Shown: positions 1 to 11,092, counted from the stretch's first letter. The stretch: DNA of 64,000 bases from Tupaia tana (GCA_026018925.1 JAKSZU010000004.1:13594964-13658963); one strand, 5' to 3'. The notes: generated by a model from the sequence alone, not told the origin. Numbers and translations are program-made.

Positions 1-32
1 TGTTTGGGTCAGTAATGTACCTGGATTCTGTA

Positions 33-275
33 CTTTTTTTTTCTATGGGACATGTGCACTCACCAGAGAAAGTGTGAGATAGAAGGAAAGTGAGAAATCA
101 CCTCCCGTAGGGGTGTGGCCATGCCTCATTTCCTTCTCCATTCTCCTCTCGGGATTTTGGGCACAAATGCACATGTTCCCAGTGGGATTTTCAAGCTGCC
201 AGGTCTGGGATTCAAACTGTGGATTCAGCCATGTGGGAACCAAATGCCTTAACCACCACACCACCTGCTGGCCCC
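33..275 (-). mobile_element. Type A tRNA-SINE
   Basis: Antisense copy from poly(T)/CTATGGGACATG to CCACCTGCTGGCCCC. Moderately diverged. Confidence 0.8.
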
Positions 276-985
276 AATCCTGTAAAGCTTTTAACCTCAG
301 TAGTCGTGCTGAACAGTTGAGAGAGGAGTCTTCCTGCTCTGATCACCACTCCCATCTATCTGTTATGGGCAGGCTTGTCACTTTAACCACTGCAGTAACG
401 GGAGCCATGAGCTTGAAAATGCGCAGAGCCTCTGTCCGACCCTTCGCTCACTTCCGTCGGACACAGTTGAGGTCCATTCGTTTGCTCTTTGCAAACTTTG
501 CTTCTGTCCTTGGCATGTAGTCGAAAGGTTACAAAGCTGCTTTATTCTACTTCTGGCCCTACTCCAGTCTTTGTAAACCAAGAGAAGAGAACTGAGGAAT
601 GAAGCCATTTGCTCTTATGTGGTCCAGTGAAAGAAACACGGTCCAGGCCTCAGGTGGTATGGCAGTGGCTGCGTGTGTTTATTGGAGCAGCGCGTTCCTG
701 TCACCACAGAGGGGAGACGGCAGAGGTACCAACAGTGCCTCGCCTGGCCCAGCCGTTAGAGCGAGGCCGGGTCAGTGGGCACGCGCTGCCGTGGGCCAGG
801 CGCAGTGTAACGCCCTGCCCTGGACACACTTCCACGCCGTCGGGTGGCCTGGTAGAGGAACGAGAATGAGCAAGGGTGAAGGCCGCCTTCTCAGTATGTA
901 TCTTCATTACCTGGCTTAGAGCTCTGGCTGTTGGGCTTGTAGCACATGCTTTTAGCTTGGTCAGCTTTTAAAAACCATCAGTCCT

Positions 986-1215
986 GGGGCCGGCCCATTG
1001 CTTAGTGGTTAAGAGAACTGGATACCACATAACCTACTGCATGGTTCGAATCCTGGGCCTGGTGACTTGGGGACATGCTGGGCATGTGCGTGCCCCGAGT
1101 CCTGACAGGATAGAGAAATGAAGAGAAGAGATTGCAGTGTGACCATGCCCCATTACAGGGTTGCTTTCTCCCTCTTAACTCTCTCCCTCTGGCAAAGAGT
1201 TTCAACAAAACAGAA
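986..1215 (+). mobile_element. Type A tRNA-SINE, old
   Basis: Starts GGGGCCGGCCC, B box GGTTCGAATCC, then GCATGTGCGTGCCCCGAGTCC and GAAGAGATTGCAGTG. Confidence 0.8.
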
Positions 1216-1260
1216 CAAAAACACCAATCCTGTTTGTGATGTTCCATTATGAAGGACAGG

Positions 1261-1670
1261 GCTGTGGTTCAAGAGTTCAGACTTTGGAGCCGGCTTGCTG
1301 GGTGTGAGTCCCAAGTTGGGGACTCACTGGGTGTGAACGTGGGGCAGGTTACCCTCTGCGCCTCAGTATTCTAATCTGTGAAATGTTGACATTAGTGATA
1401 GCACCTGTGCTACAGAGCTGGTGAGAGGTTAGGGTAGCTACGACAGACAGCAGTGCCTGGACAGACAGCAGTGCCTGACCGTGAGGAGCATTCCTATCAC
1501 CTGTGCTACAGAGCCAGTGAGAGGTTAGGGTAGTTACGACAGACAGCAGTGCCTGGACAGACAGCAGTGCCTGACCATGAGGAGCATTCCCAGCACCTGT
1601 GCTACGGAGCCAGTGAGAGGTTAGGGTAGCTAAGACAGACCGCAGTGCCTTACTGTGAGGAGCCTTCCGT
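1261..1670 (+). repeat. MIR with a 96 bp segment present in ~2.8 tandem copies
   Basis: The segment 1261-1400 fits MIR: TTTGGAGCCGG, GGGCAGGTTACC, GCCTCAGTATTCTAATCTGTGAAATG. The downstream part, starting CACCTGTGCTACAGAGC at 1402, recurs at 1498 and 1594. It carries GGTTAGGGTAG and CAGTGCCTG (itself doubled within each unit). Confidence 0.85.
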
Positions 1671-1963
1671 TTGCGGTAACTGCTGGTAGGACCAGTAGGT
1701 CTCAGTGTCTCTAGAGTGTTGTCCATGAGCTCTGTCTCCTGGCTCGGGACATGATCGATGCTCACTGAGCTGTTGTCCAGGAGCTGGCCCAGGGCTTGGA
1801 GGGAGTTTTGTGTACAGATGTGGAATTAACACCAGGGAACAAGGGCTATCAGGAATGTAGGCCCACCTTGATCCAGTCTCTCATAGAGATCTTTTGTTAT
1901 TTGGACCTTACCCTTAATGCTTTGATATTTGTGATATTTTGCACTTTGAAAAAACTGAGAGGT

Positions 1964-2213
1964 GGGACCAGCAGTTAGCATAATGGCTATCTCACTGGAC
2001 TCCCATGTAGTCAACCATGGCTCAAGTCCTCGACCCATGACTTAAACTCATGCCGGGCACGTGTGCATGCGTGCCCAGGATCCCGAGAGGAAACTGGAGG
2101 AGAAGGGACTGTGTCGTGGCCATCCCCCTGACCTGGGGTGTGTGTGTGGTTTCTCGCTGTCTGTCTGTCTTTCTGGCGAGTGCATGCGCCCTATAGCAAA
2201 AACCTTTCCTAAA
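1964..2213 (+). mobile_element. Type A tRNA-SINE
   Basis: Starts GGGACCAGCAGTTAGC and ends CCCTATAGCAAAAACC plus an ATAG-rich tail. Confidence 0.88.
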
Positions 2214-2224
2214 TAAATAGATAG

Positions 2225-2394
2225 ATATGTATAGAGAAAGAGAGAAGGAAGGAAGGAAGCCAGCTAGAGAGAGAGGCAGAGGCAGAGACAGAGACAGATA
2301 CAGAGAAGGATGCCAGCCAGCCAAGTCTGGACTTAAACCATGGTCAGCCATGTGGGAGTTCAGCAATGTAACCATTACACCATTTGCTGGCCCC
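2225..2394 (-). mobile_element. tRNA-SINE fragment
   Basis: GA-rich stretch followed by CAAGTCTGGACTTAAACC and CATTTGCTGGCCCC; its tail abuts that of the preceding plus copy. Confidence 0.7.
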
Positions 2395-2399
2395 ACCAG

Positions 2400-2605
2400 G
2401 CGCTATTTTAAAAGCTTTGCAAATATTAACTCATTAAATCCTTACGACAAGCTTATGAGAAACGTGCTGTTAAAATTCACATTTCTGGGTGGAGTAACTG
2501 AGGCCTGGGAAAGTTAAGTGACTGAGACCCTCACCACTCTAGTTCCAGAGTTGGTGCTCGAACCTAAGTTGCGTGGCCTCAAAGTTTTTGCTCTAAACAT
2601 GTTAC
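2400..2605 (-). repeat. MIR, antisense
   Basis: The tract reads AAATATTAACTCATTAAATCC, then GAGTAACTGAGGCC, GTTAAGTGACTGAG and TTCCAGAGTTGG, which follows the reverse complement of the MIR 3' half. Confidence 0.8.
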
Positions 2606-2734
2606 ACTCATCAAACCTGCATCTTACAGAGAAGAGTTAGGTTGCAAAGGGTAGGAGAGTGAGTGTTAAGACTTGCTTCACTACCCTTTACGTTTCGGGC
2701 TGAAGGCCGCACTGAGATTATTGCGTATATTTTG

Positions 2735-2995
2735 GTTGGACGGGTTTTTTTGTTTTTGTTTTTGCTGTAGAGTCACATGTTCACCAGAGAGAGGGAGAAA
2801 GTGAGAGATTCTCCTCCCCCCACCTCGGGGAGACGGCCGTGCTATAATCCCTTTTCTTCCGGTCTCCTTTTGGGATTTTGGGCACACACATACACGTGCC
2901 CAGTGTGATTTTCGAACCACCTGGGTCTGAGACTTGAACTGCACGGCTGGCTGTGTGGGATCTGGTGCCTTAAACTCTCTCATACCTACTGAACT
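2735..2995 (-). mobile_element. Type A tRNA-SINE, old
   Basis: TTTTTGCTGTAGAGTCACATG, then TTTTGGGATTTTGGGCAC and CTGAGACTTGAACTGC; the head end is worn. Confidence 0.75.
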
Positions 2996-3249
2996 CCTAC
3001 CTACTGACCTCCTACCTACTGTTAAGGATATTTTTTTTTTTTTCAATTTTAAAAGAGAGAAAGACAGACAGATAGGTGCCCTCGCCAGGATCCCAGCACA
3101 CCACACTCTTCCCTTGAGCCTTCCAGCTAGCCAGGAGGACGGTGTGGGCAGACAGGTGGATGGACACAAGATCTGAGCCCAGGCCTCCCATGCAGCCCCA
3201 GCAGCATGCTGCCTGCACCATTGTGATCCAGCCTGTCTGGTGGATTCTT

Positions 3250-3516
3250 TTTTTTTTTTTTTTTTTTTGAGAGATTTTCGCTATAGGGCGCGTACGCTCG
3301 CCAGGCAGAGAGAGACATAGAGACAGAAAGCGAGAAATCACCCCCCAGGGGGGATGGTCACACCGTAGTCCCTTCTCCTCCATTCTCCTCTTGGGATCTT
3401 GGGCACACACGCACACGCGCCTGGCGTGAGTTTTAAGCTACTGGGTCTGGGACGCGAACCGCGGTCGACTACGTGGGAGTCCAATGACATAGCCATTACG
3501 CTAACTGCTGGTTCCC
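3250..3516 (-). mobile_element. Type A tRNA-SINE, young
   Basis: Near-consensus copy with a perfect 17 bp target-site duplication CTGTCTGGTGGATTCTT (3233-3249 and 3518-3534). Carries the GGTTCCC/GATGGTCAC variant. Confidence 0.95.
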
Positions 3517-3811
3517 GCTGTCTGGTGGATTCTTGACAATAAATAAATTTGGAAAAATTAAAACATTACTAAAAGAACTAAACCCCTAGGTATTATATGC
3601 CTCTTCTGACAGCAAAAGAAATATATGTTTCAAAAGAAATGTGTGGTAAATGCTACCCAAGTACTGGCGAGCTGTTTGATATAAATGATTGATTTTTACA
3701 TTATAGAATGAAGAACCTCAAAAATTTATCGAAAATGGGAGTAAAGAAAAGTTACTTTGGCAAAAACCCCCAAAACTTGTGCTTAGCATTTTTAAGGTTT
3801 ATCTTAGAGTT

Positions 3812-3981
3812 GTTTTTTTTTAAAGAATTATTTTATTGAACTTTTTATTTATGTATTTATTTATTTTAATTTGACCAGAAAGGGGGAGAGAGAGAAAGCA
3901 AGCCACCAGGTCCCAGACTTGAACCTGGGTTGACCATGTGGGAGTCCAGCGCCCTTAACCACCATGCCACCTGCCAGCCCC
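3812..3981 (-). mobile_element. Type B tRNA-SINE
   Basis: TTTATTTTAATTTGACCAG, GAGAAAGCAAGCCACCAGG and CACCTGCCAGCCCC, with TATCTTAG(A/G)GTT on both sides. Confidence 0.9.
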
Positions 3982-4058
3982 TATCTTAGGGTTTTAAGAT
4001 GGATTTTCTATAAACTTTTTGAAGACCTCTTGTAGACTGCTAGAAAATAGATGAAATT

Positions 4059-4222
4059 GGGGGCCAGCAGGTGGCGTGGTGGTTTGCGTTGCTGGATTCC
4101 CACATGGCCAAGTGTGGTTTGAGTCTCAGACCTGGTGGCTTGCTTTCTCACTTTCCCTCTCTCATTCTGTCCTTCTCTGGTTAAATAAAAAAAAACAAAC
4201 AAACTTAAATAATTATTTTTTA
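4059..4222 (+). mobile_element. Type B tRNA-SINE
   Basis: GGGGGCCAGCAGGTGGCGTG head, CTTTCTCACTTTCCCTCTC middle and GGTTAAATAAAAAA tail. Confidence 0.9.
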
Positions 4223-4741
4223 AAGGAGAAAATGGGTGAAATTGAGCACACGTTTTTCTGTATAATTGGAATCTACATTTTGAGAATGTGCATGTTGGAG
4301 TATAAGGCCATGTGTCAGGCCACAGCACCTGCAGGGAGCCGTTCTCTCAGGAATGTTAACTTCATAGAGTGAAGAAAGACGAGGGTAACGCCTTGGAGTC
4401 CTGTGGACTCTGATCCGCAAACGTTAGTCTGAAGTTCTGTGACTGACAAGTCACTAAAAGCTGAAATGAGGTGTAAGTCGTGCTGGGAGGAAAGGGGGAA
4501 ACTATGGACCGTTACTCAGCCCACCCTGACAGCTAATTCAGGTTCATTCATTCCTTCTCATGCTTTGTGCTGTGGTCCCGGAATTTTTCCTGTGGAATAC
4601 ACCTTCCTGTCTTACTGAGCGCTTGCGGTGAACAGTTTGTGTGAGTTTTTTTTTTATTAAAAGTGTTTCATAAACAACTTCTAGAGGATGATTTTCCAAG
4701 AAGTAATATTAGAAATTGTAAAAAAAAACAATTTTTAAATG

Positions 4742-5005
4742 TTTTTTTTTTTTTTGGAGAGGTTTTCGCTATAGGGTGCGTGCACTTGCCAGGCAGAGAG
4801 AGACGTAGAGACAGAAAGCGAGAAATCACCCCCCAAGGGGGGATGGTCACGCCACAATCCCTTCTCCTCCATTCTCCTCTTGGGATCTTGGGCGTGCACG
4901 CACATGCGCCCGGCGTGAGTTTTAAGCCACTGGGTCCGGGACGCGAACCGTGGTCGACTACGTGGGAGTCCAGCGACATAGCCATTACGCTAACTGCTGG
5001 TTCCC
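4742..5005 (-). mobile_element. Type A tRNA-SINE, young
   Basis: Long poly(T), CTATAGGGTGCGTGCAC and ACTGCTGGTTCCC. GGTTCCC/GATGGTCAC variant. Confidence 0.95.
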
Positions 5006-5519
5006 TAAATGATTATTTCTGAAAAAATATATTTCCTGTTAAGAATTTGGCACAACCTAAATATCTATTTCTGAAGCGTGCTTACTAAGTTCCGATGGAA
5101 TTGTAAGGATACAGTTCCCGTAAATACTCCCCAGCTGACAGTACCATGGCATGTGAGTCAGCCACGCTTCCCAAACAAAGCAGCAGTAGTTCTGGTTCAC
5201 CAGCTTTGCCCGGTCAGCGGCCAGCGGCTGAGTGGTCTGTTTATGGAGGGAGCTGACCAGCATGGCGATGGGGCTGCTTCCTGCAGAAGGCCCACCAGGG
5301 AGGAAGCAGCTAGGGGCAGTTTTTTTCTGGCCACAGAAATGTGATTTGTTTGCCTAAGCTGAGCAAGCTAAAAGGCTCTTGGGGTCACTGTTGAGGGAAG
5401 CTGGCTAAGTGGACATGCACTGGACATGTGTGCCGTTTTCGGCAGGACTTGGGGTGCAAAGGACTTTGAGGAGACACATTAGCTGTAAATCAAGGCAGGT
5501 TGCCTTCAGCTGGTGAGAT

Positions 5520-5732
5520 GGACGGATTACGGAAAGATCAGAATGGTGCGATTGGACTCCCATATGACCAGTTCTGACCTGGTGACTTGAAACTCAGGCT
5601 GGGTGAGTTTGCGTGTGTGCCCAAAATCTCAGGAGGAGAATAGAGAAGGGATTGTGGTGTGGCCATCCCCCACATGGGATAATTTCTCACTTTGCTCTCA
5701 CTGTCTCTCCCCAGCGAGTGCATGTGTTCTGT
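5520..5732 (+). mobile_element. Type A tRNA-SINE, old
   Basis: GACTCCCATATGACC, CCCAAAATCTCAGGAGGAG and GAAGGGATTGTGGTGTGGCC. Head worn; its 3' end meets a probable LTR. Confidence 0.7.
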
Positions 5733-6130
5733 TGTTGCAGGTTGTTCAGCGAGAGACAGACAGAACACCAAAGCTTTTGCAAGAAAGCAGCGATCTATTA
5801 GTGTGCTAGCACCAGCTCAGCGTTTATTCATTTTAGTCTCTTTGTCCCCCTTATGTGTTTATACACACTTTTACATAGTTTCGAGTGGGTGATTCATATG
5901 AAGTATCTTATATGATAAGGTTGCTTACAGAATTATGTAGGTATGCACTGGAGAGGCAGGCATGCTTATGTTACAGAGTTGCTGAGTTGCTGGGGGGACA
6001 GGGCCACAAGGTCACTGCCGGTTGCACGTGGGTACTTAAATTCCAAGGAGGTCCTGTTACCTTCCTTTGTTCTGGAAGGGCCCCCTCCATTATGGCAAAA
6101 AAACAAAAACAAAAACAAAACCAGCAGCCT
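5733..6130 (-). mobile_element. Probable solo LTR, antisense
   Basis: Read on the minus strand there is a TATA-like TGTATAAACACATAAGG (about 5855-5870), an AATAAA at about 5825-5830, and then TCTTGCAAAAGCTTTGGTG and TCTGTCTGTCTCTCGCTGAAC, in the order of an LTR U3-R-U5 end. No internal retroviral genes are next to it. The far border is not clear. Confidence 0.4.
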
Positions 6131-6827
6131 CCATTCACAGTAAAAGTCAGCCACTGAAGGGGGCAGGAGGAGTTTGAAGCTCTGGCCAAGCCCCATTCCC
6201 AGAGAGGAGTTGTTTGGTTGGTGGTTCCTTAAAAACCTCCTCCTCTAGGCGGTCTGCATCTGGCCAGGGTTGGAGCTCACTCAGCGCAGGCAGCCTTGTC
6301 TTCCTAGTGCGTGTGCTCACTGAGAACACTTAGAGCCACGGTTGGACCTTTCGGGTGCCTGCGGCTCAGCAGTTGGGCAAACAATAGGTAACCAAAGAAC
6401 TTAAAGGAGAAGCTGGGAAATGAGATGTCCGCGGGCATTTGTAAAGCTTTGTCCATTTCCGAGAACCCGGAAGGCCGTCGTACATGTAGGGCTGTGCGTG
6501 TGCTTAGGGGAGCAGCTCTCAGTTCGGCTTGCTCTTAGGCTCCGCGGAACAGGAAGTGAAGGCTAAGGTAGCTGCGCACGACCTGGCTGAGTGTACAGAG
6601 TGTACCCTCACAGTCAGCACGGGCTGGGAGGAACATTGCTGGGTCTCTAACTGGCCGTGAGCTAACAGCAGAAACGCCAGTGGCCACGTAGGGCAGTCCA
6701 GACTTGACTTAGTCCAGAAAAGTCACCCAAAGAAGCTGACCATGACAGTGGACAGTACAGTAGGGAGTGCTGGGCGGGGAGAGCCTGACCAGAGCTGTCA
6801 CCTTAAATCACTCAAAATGTCTCCTTC

Positions 6828-7018
6828 CAGGACCAGCAGGTGGCGATGTGGTTAAGGTGCTGAACACTCCCACATGGCTGAGCACGGTTCTAGTCCTGGA
6901 CCTGGTGGCTTCCTTTCTCCCTTTCCTTCTCTCTCTCTCTCTCTCTCTCTCTGTCCCTCTCTGGTCAAATTAAAATAAATGAATGAATAAATAAAATTAA
7001 ATAAATAATAATTTAAAA
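6828..7018 (+). mobile_element. Type B tRNA-SINE
   Basis: GGACCAGCAGGTGGCG head, (CT) run, TGGTCAAATTAAAATAAATG tail. Target-site duplication AAAATGTCTCCTTC on both sides. Confidence 0.93.
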
Positions 7019-7143
7019 AAAATGTCTCCTTCTGCTGAATATTACAAGACTTGGGCAGAAACAGTGAAGCACAGCCCATACTCGGGAAGGAAAGGAGTGA
7101 GACAAGCTTCTTCTGAGGAAGCCCAGGCTTACTAGACAGAGTT

Positions 7144-7372
7144 GTTAGTTTTTTTGCTACAGGATGATACACTCCCTGGAGAGAGGGAAAATGAGAAATC
7201 ACCCCCACGGTGGATGGCCACACCACAACCCCTTCTCCAGTCTTTCCTGTGGGGATTTGGGGCACGCATGCACACGTACCCAGCCTGGTTTTCAAGCCAC
7301 TGAGTCCAGCACTCAAGCCCTGTCCGCCATGTGGGATATAGCACCTTACCCACCATGCCACCTTGATGGCTC
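7144..7372 (-). mobile_element. Type A tRNA-SINE, old
   Basis: TTTTTTTGCTACAGG through GGGGATTTGGGGCACGC to CACCATGCCACCTTGATGGC. Confidence 0.75.
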
Positions 7373-7383
7373 TAGACAAAGAT

Positions 7384-7603
7384 TTTTTTTTCTTTTTTGA
7401 GAGTTTTTTGCTATAGGGTATGCCCGCCAGAAAGAGAGAGACAGAAAGTAAGAAATCACCCCCCTGGGGGGAAGGTCACACCGCAGTTTCTTCTTGTCCA
7501 TTCTCCTCTCGGGATCTTGGTCTAAGCCACCGGGTCCGGGACTTAAACCGTGGTCCACTACATGGGAATCCAGCAGCATAGCCATTCTACCAACTGCTGG
7601 TCC
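7384..7603 (-). mobile_element. Type A tRNA-SINE
   Basis: Target-site duplication CTAGACAAAGAT at 7372-7383 and 7604-7615; lacks the ACGCACGCACACGCGCC part. Confidence 0.92.
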
Positions 7604-8248
7604 CTAGACAAAGATGTTAAGTGGGGTATTTTAAGTGTGTTGAAAGAACTAAAGGAAACCACCTCTGGAAGACTAGAGGAGGGCCCGAGGCTTGCTGTGG
7701 TCTCCCTGACAATCTTGCCATCTCGGATCTCAGTGATCGGGGCCTGGGGGGTACTGGAATAACAGAAGGGTATTTCCTTACAGACCTAGAGGCTGCAAGT
7801 CTTAAGAGCTTTCTCATTTTTTAAAATGAATATCGGCTTCTAGGTACTGCTGCTTCTGAATAATGGCATAGCCCTTATGTCTCTCTCAAGGACATCTACC
7901 TGTAGTGGCTTAAGGTAGAGGCAGAGTTCCACCACTTCCCTCAGGTAGAGAAAGGGCACCTGTCTGAAGGCAGTCACATTTAGAATCGAAAGAACATTCA
8001 CGGTTCTGCCTATTTAAGTCACCCATGAAAACTCATCTGTGGTGAGGGTCTCAGGCTGTACAGCCTAAGTTCCAAGGCTCGGCACCCATAAATGACATGC
8101 TGATCCGGCTGTGTGTGATTATATTAGCCGGTGTGTCAGGTCCCTGTGCTCGTGAATGATGGTTCAACTGTGCTAATGATTTTGTTAGCCAACATTTCGG
8201 ATGTCTGCATTTAAACTAATCCAGTTGTGTTTAAAATTTCATTTGTTC

Positions 8249-8437
8249 GGGGACCAGCAGGTGGCGTGGTGGTTAAGGCACTGGACACTCCCATGTGGCC
8301 GACCACGGTTCAAGTCCTGGACCTGGTGGCTTGCTTTCTCACTTTCCCTCTCTCTCTTCCTCTCTGTGTGTCTCTCTGATCAAATTAAAATAAATGAATG
8401 AATAAATAAAAATAAATAATTAAAAAATACATTCTTT
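8249..8437 (+). mobile_element. Type B tRNA-SINE
   Basis: Flanked by AAATTTCA(T/C)TTGTTC. Full head, TTGCTTTCTCACTTTCCC and an AAATTAAAATAAATGAATG tail. Confidence 0.93.
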
Positions 8438-8651
8438 AAAAAAATTTCACTTGTTCATTTTTGTTACAGTTGTAGAATTTTATTCCGCTTCATATATAAT
8501 TTCTCAAAAATCTAAAAAGATCCTATTATAGTTTATTATAATTTTCAAGGTACAATTGTAAGTTTTTCCTATTGAGTGTATTGAGTTTTACAAATGCATG
8601 TGCTTTTATAATGACTTTCACAATCAAGACACCAATGAATTCCAAATTCCA

Positions 8652-8900
8652 AGCCTGTCTATGGCCTAGTGGTTAAGGGAGCTGGATCCTACATGGCCGA
8701 TCTTAGTTTTTATCCTGGTCCTGGAGCTTGAAACGTGTGTGTGCACATGCCCAAGACCCTGATAGGTTGGCAAACGGAGGAGACGGGATTGCAGCATGAC
8801 CTTGACCTTTGGGACTGCCCTCTCCTCCGCCTCGTTCTGTTTCCCTGTCTGTCTGTCTCTGTGAGTGCAGGTACCCTCTGGCAGTTCAAGAAATGAAAAA
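8652..8900 (+). mobile_element. Type A tRNA-SINE, old
   Basis: GGCCTAGTGGTTAAGGGAGC, CATGCCCAAGACCCTG and GGGATTGCAGCATGACC. Confidence 0.7.
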
Positions 8901-9266
8901 AGAAAAAGGCTAGTTCCCTTCTGCCACCAAGTTCCCTCAAGACTCTGTGGTCACCCTCATCCTCTCCAGGCTTTTGGCAGTCACTGTCTGTTTTCTATCT
9001 GTGTAGTGGTGTCCTATCAAGGGTGTCACATCAGTGGGTTATATGAGAGAGACTGAGAGTGGAATGATGTACGATTTTATTGTGGTACAGAACGGAGTAT
9101 GCGTTTCAGAGTGGGCTTGCTAGGTTGTACTGGTAACTGTATGTTTAACTTTACAAGAAACTGCCAGGCTGGCTCCCATGATTGTACCCATTGTGAATTG
9201 CTCCTAGTAGTGTAATTTCTAATTACGCATTGTTCTACCTCTGCATGGTTCTCTCTGTTAAGCCAT

Positions 9267-9481
9267 GGCCTGGCCATGCGGTGACCCTCCTGTCTCGGCC
9301 TCCTGCGTTGCTGGGACTGCGGGTACACAGCACCACCTCCGACCTCTAGGTTTTTCAGGGATGAACCCAGGTCTCCTGTGCGGCTCAGCCTTCGGAGGAC
9401 AGTCTTAGCAATGTGTGCTGTTGGGGCTGGGCCGAGGGCCTGCTCTGAGACCTGCCGATGCTTGGTCAGTGTTCCTCTTGC
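9267..9481 (-). mobile_element. Chimeric 7SL-like SINE (antisense) inside the L1M fragment
   Basis: Read on the minus strand, 9278-9350 gives GGTGGTGCTGTGTACC, CGCAGTCCCAGCAACG and CAGGAGGCCGAGACAGGAGG, a good match to the 7SL/Alu segment with AGTCCCAGCTACTCGGGAGG. Upstream of it in the element's sense lies a part with a B-box-like GGGTTCATCCC (about 9360-9370), suggesting a tRNA-type half fused to a 7SL half. Similar flanks TGTTAAGCCAT and TGTTTTAGCCAT (near 9256 and 9483) may be a target-site duplication. Diverged, so old. The boundaries are estimates. Confidence 0.6.
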
Positions 9482-9697
9482 TTGTTTTAGCCATTCTAAT
9501 AAGCATGCAGTGGCATCTCATTTTTAAAAATCAGACTTCTATTTTGGGATAATTTTAGATTTCCAGAAATGTTTTGGAGACAGTAGAGAGGGTTCCTGTT
9601 TACCCCTCCTGTGGTCTCCATTCTTACTAGCAGCTTACATAACCTGTACACCTATCAGAACTAAAGGTCAGCATTGGTAGACTCCTACTCCATTACT

Positions 9698-9911
9698 CCC
9701 CCTGGGGTAGATGCACTTACAGAGAGGGACGAGCATCCCGATGCCCAGTGAGACGTGGTCGCGCTGCAGTCCCCTCCTTTGCTGCATCCTGTTGGGATTT
9801 GGGACATGCACACGCATGTGCCCAGTGTGATCTTCAAGCCTCAAGGCTGGGATTTGAACTGAAGTCAGCCACAACCGAATGAGGCTCCCTTAACCACTAC
9901 ACAGGCCGGCC
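9698..9911 (-). mobile_element. Type A tRNA-SINE, old
   Basis: GGTAGATGCACTTACAGAG, TGTTGGGATTTGGGACATGC and GGCTGGGATTTGAACTG; sits in an L1M fragment. Confidence 0.7.
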
Positions 9912-10079
9912 TAGTATTTCATTACTAGTTACTGGACTCCAGCCTTCACTCAGTTTCATTGCATTTCCCATTAAATATCCTTTTCTATTCCAGGGTCTAC
10001 TCCAGGGTACCACATTGCATTTATTATCATTTCAATTTCATTTTTGGCTGAAACATAATTTAGAAGGTATCATACTACT

Positions 10080-10295
10080 GTTTTGTTTTGTTTTTAAGAG
10101 GTTTTTGCTGTAGGGCGCGTGCGCTAGCCACGGGGATGGCCACGCTGCAATCCCTTCTCCTCCATTCTCCTCTCGGGATCTTAGGCATGCTCACACATGC
10201 GCCCGGTGTGAGTTTAAGCCCAAGATCCGGGACTCGAACTGCAGTCGACTACATGGGAGTCCAGTGACATAGCCATTATGCCATCTGCTGGTCTC
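10080..10295 (-). mobile_element. Type A tRNA-SINE with internal deletion
   Basis: GCTAGCCACGGGGATGGCC joins the 3' part directly to the middle; the CT-rich segment (about 40 bp) is missing. Confidence 0.88.
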
Positions 10296-10401
10296 AATCT
10301 TGGTTCTATTTTTTGCAAGGGTTTTTTTTCCAGTTTATATCTATCCCATGATGCTTTATATATTTATGTACTTTTCCTTTGGAGAGTGAGTTAGTGTATC
10401 A

Positions 10402-10566
10402 TTTTTAAAACATTTTAAAAAATGTATTATTATTATTTCAGTTTGCTATAATGCACATGCACTCACCAGGGAAAGAGAGAGAGAGAGAAAGTGAGAAAGC
10501 AACCTGTCCAGTCAAACTGCGATTTGTGGGAGTCTGGTGCCTCAACTACCATGCCCCCTGCTAGCC
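10402..10566 (-). mobile_element. Type B-like tRNA-SINE
   Basis: CTATAATGCACATGCACTC joined to AGTGAGAAAGCAACC, and CCCCCTGCTAGCCCC. The tail is of type A, the middle of type B. Confidence 0.75.
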
Positions 10567-11092
10567 CCATGTATCATGATCGCAAAGTTTGAGACTGCTT
10601 GCCTCTGTAGATGGGGTCTTTTCCTTTAGGCCAACCAGGAAATAGTACAGAGCCTCTGGAAAAACTTTCAGCTAAGAGTCTTTACCAAGGGATTAGTAAG
10701 GTCCTCAGTTTTCTCATTTAGTTGTTGCTTCAAGTTAGAATTAACAGCTTTTATCTGTTAAATCAGCTAAGTCTTTATATTTTTGTTTGTTCTATAAGCT
10801 TTAATGTTTAGTTAAATGTTTTATTCAAACTCATGAGTTTTGAGAGACAGGACAAAAGGTAATTATGATTTCTTTTAGTATATGTCTTTATTACCTGGCA
10901 TATTATACCCTGGATTCTATTTCAGTGTTTTTCTCCTGATTGAAAATATTCTATGAATATTTTATGTTTAGAAAGAATTTTAGGATTCTATTCAAGACAT
11001 ACCAAAAAGAAACATAATCCTGAAGAAAGAAATACACAAAGTTATTTATTGAGTTAGAAAGGTCACATTATTCTAATGACAGAAATTTGTGG

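Larger units (their letters stand above)
8960..10075 (+). repeat. L1M-type LINE 3' fragment with later insertions
   Basis: Landmarks in order: GTGGGCTTGCTAGGTTGTAC and AACTTTACAAGAAACTGCCAG (near 9110-9170), AGCATGCAGTGGCATCTCA (9503), ATAATTTTAGATTTCCAGAAA (9550), AGCTTACATAACC (9631) and CATTGCATTTATTATC (10013). These follow old L1 3'UTR/ORF2-end sequence. A chimeric element (9267-9481) and a SINE (9698-9911) interrupt it. Confidence 0.7.
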
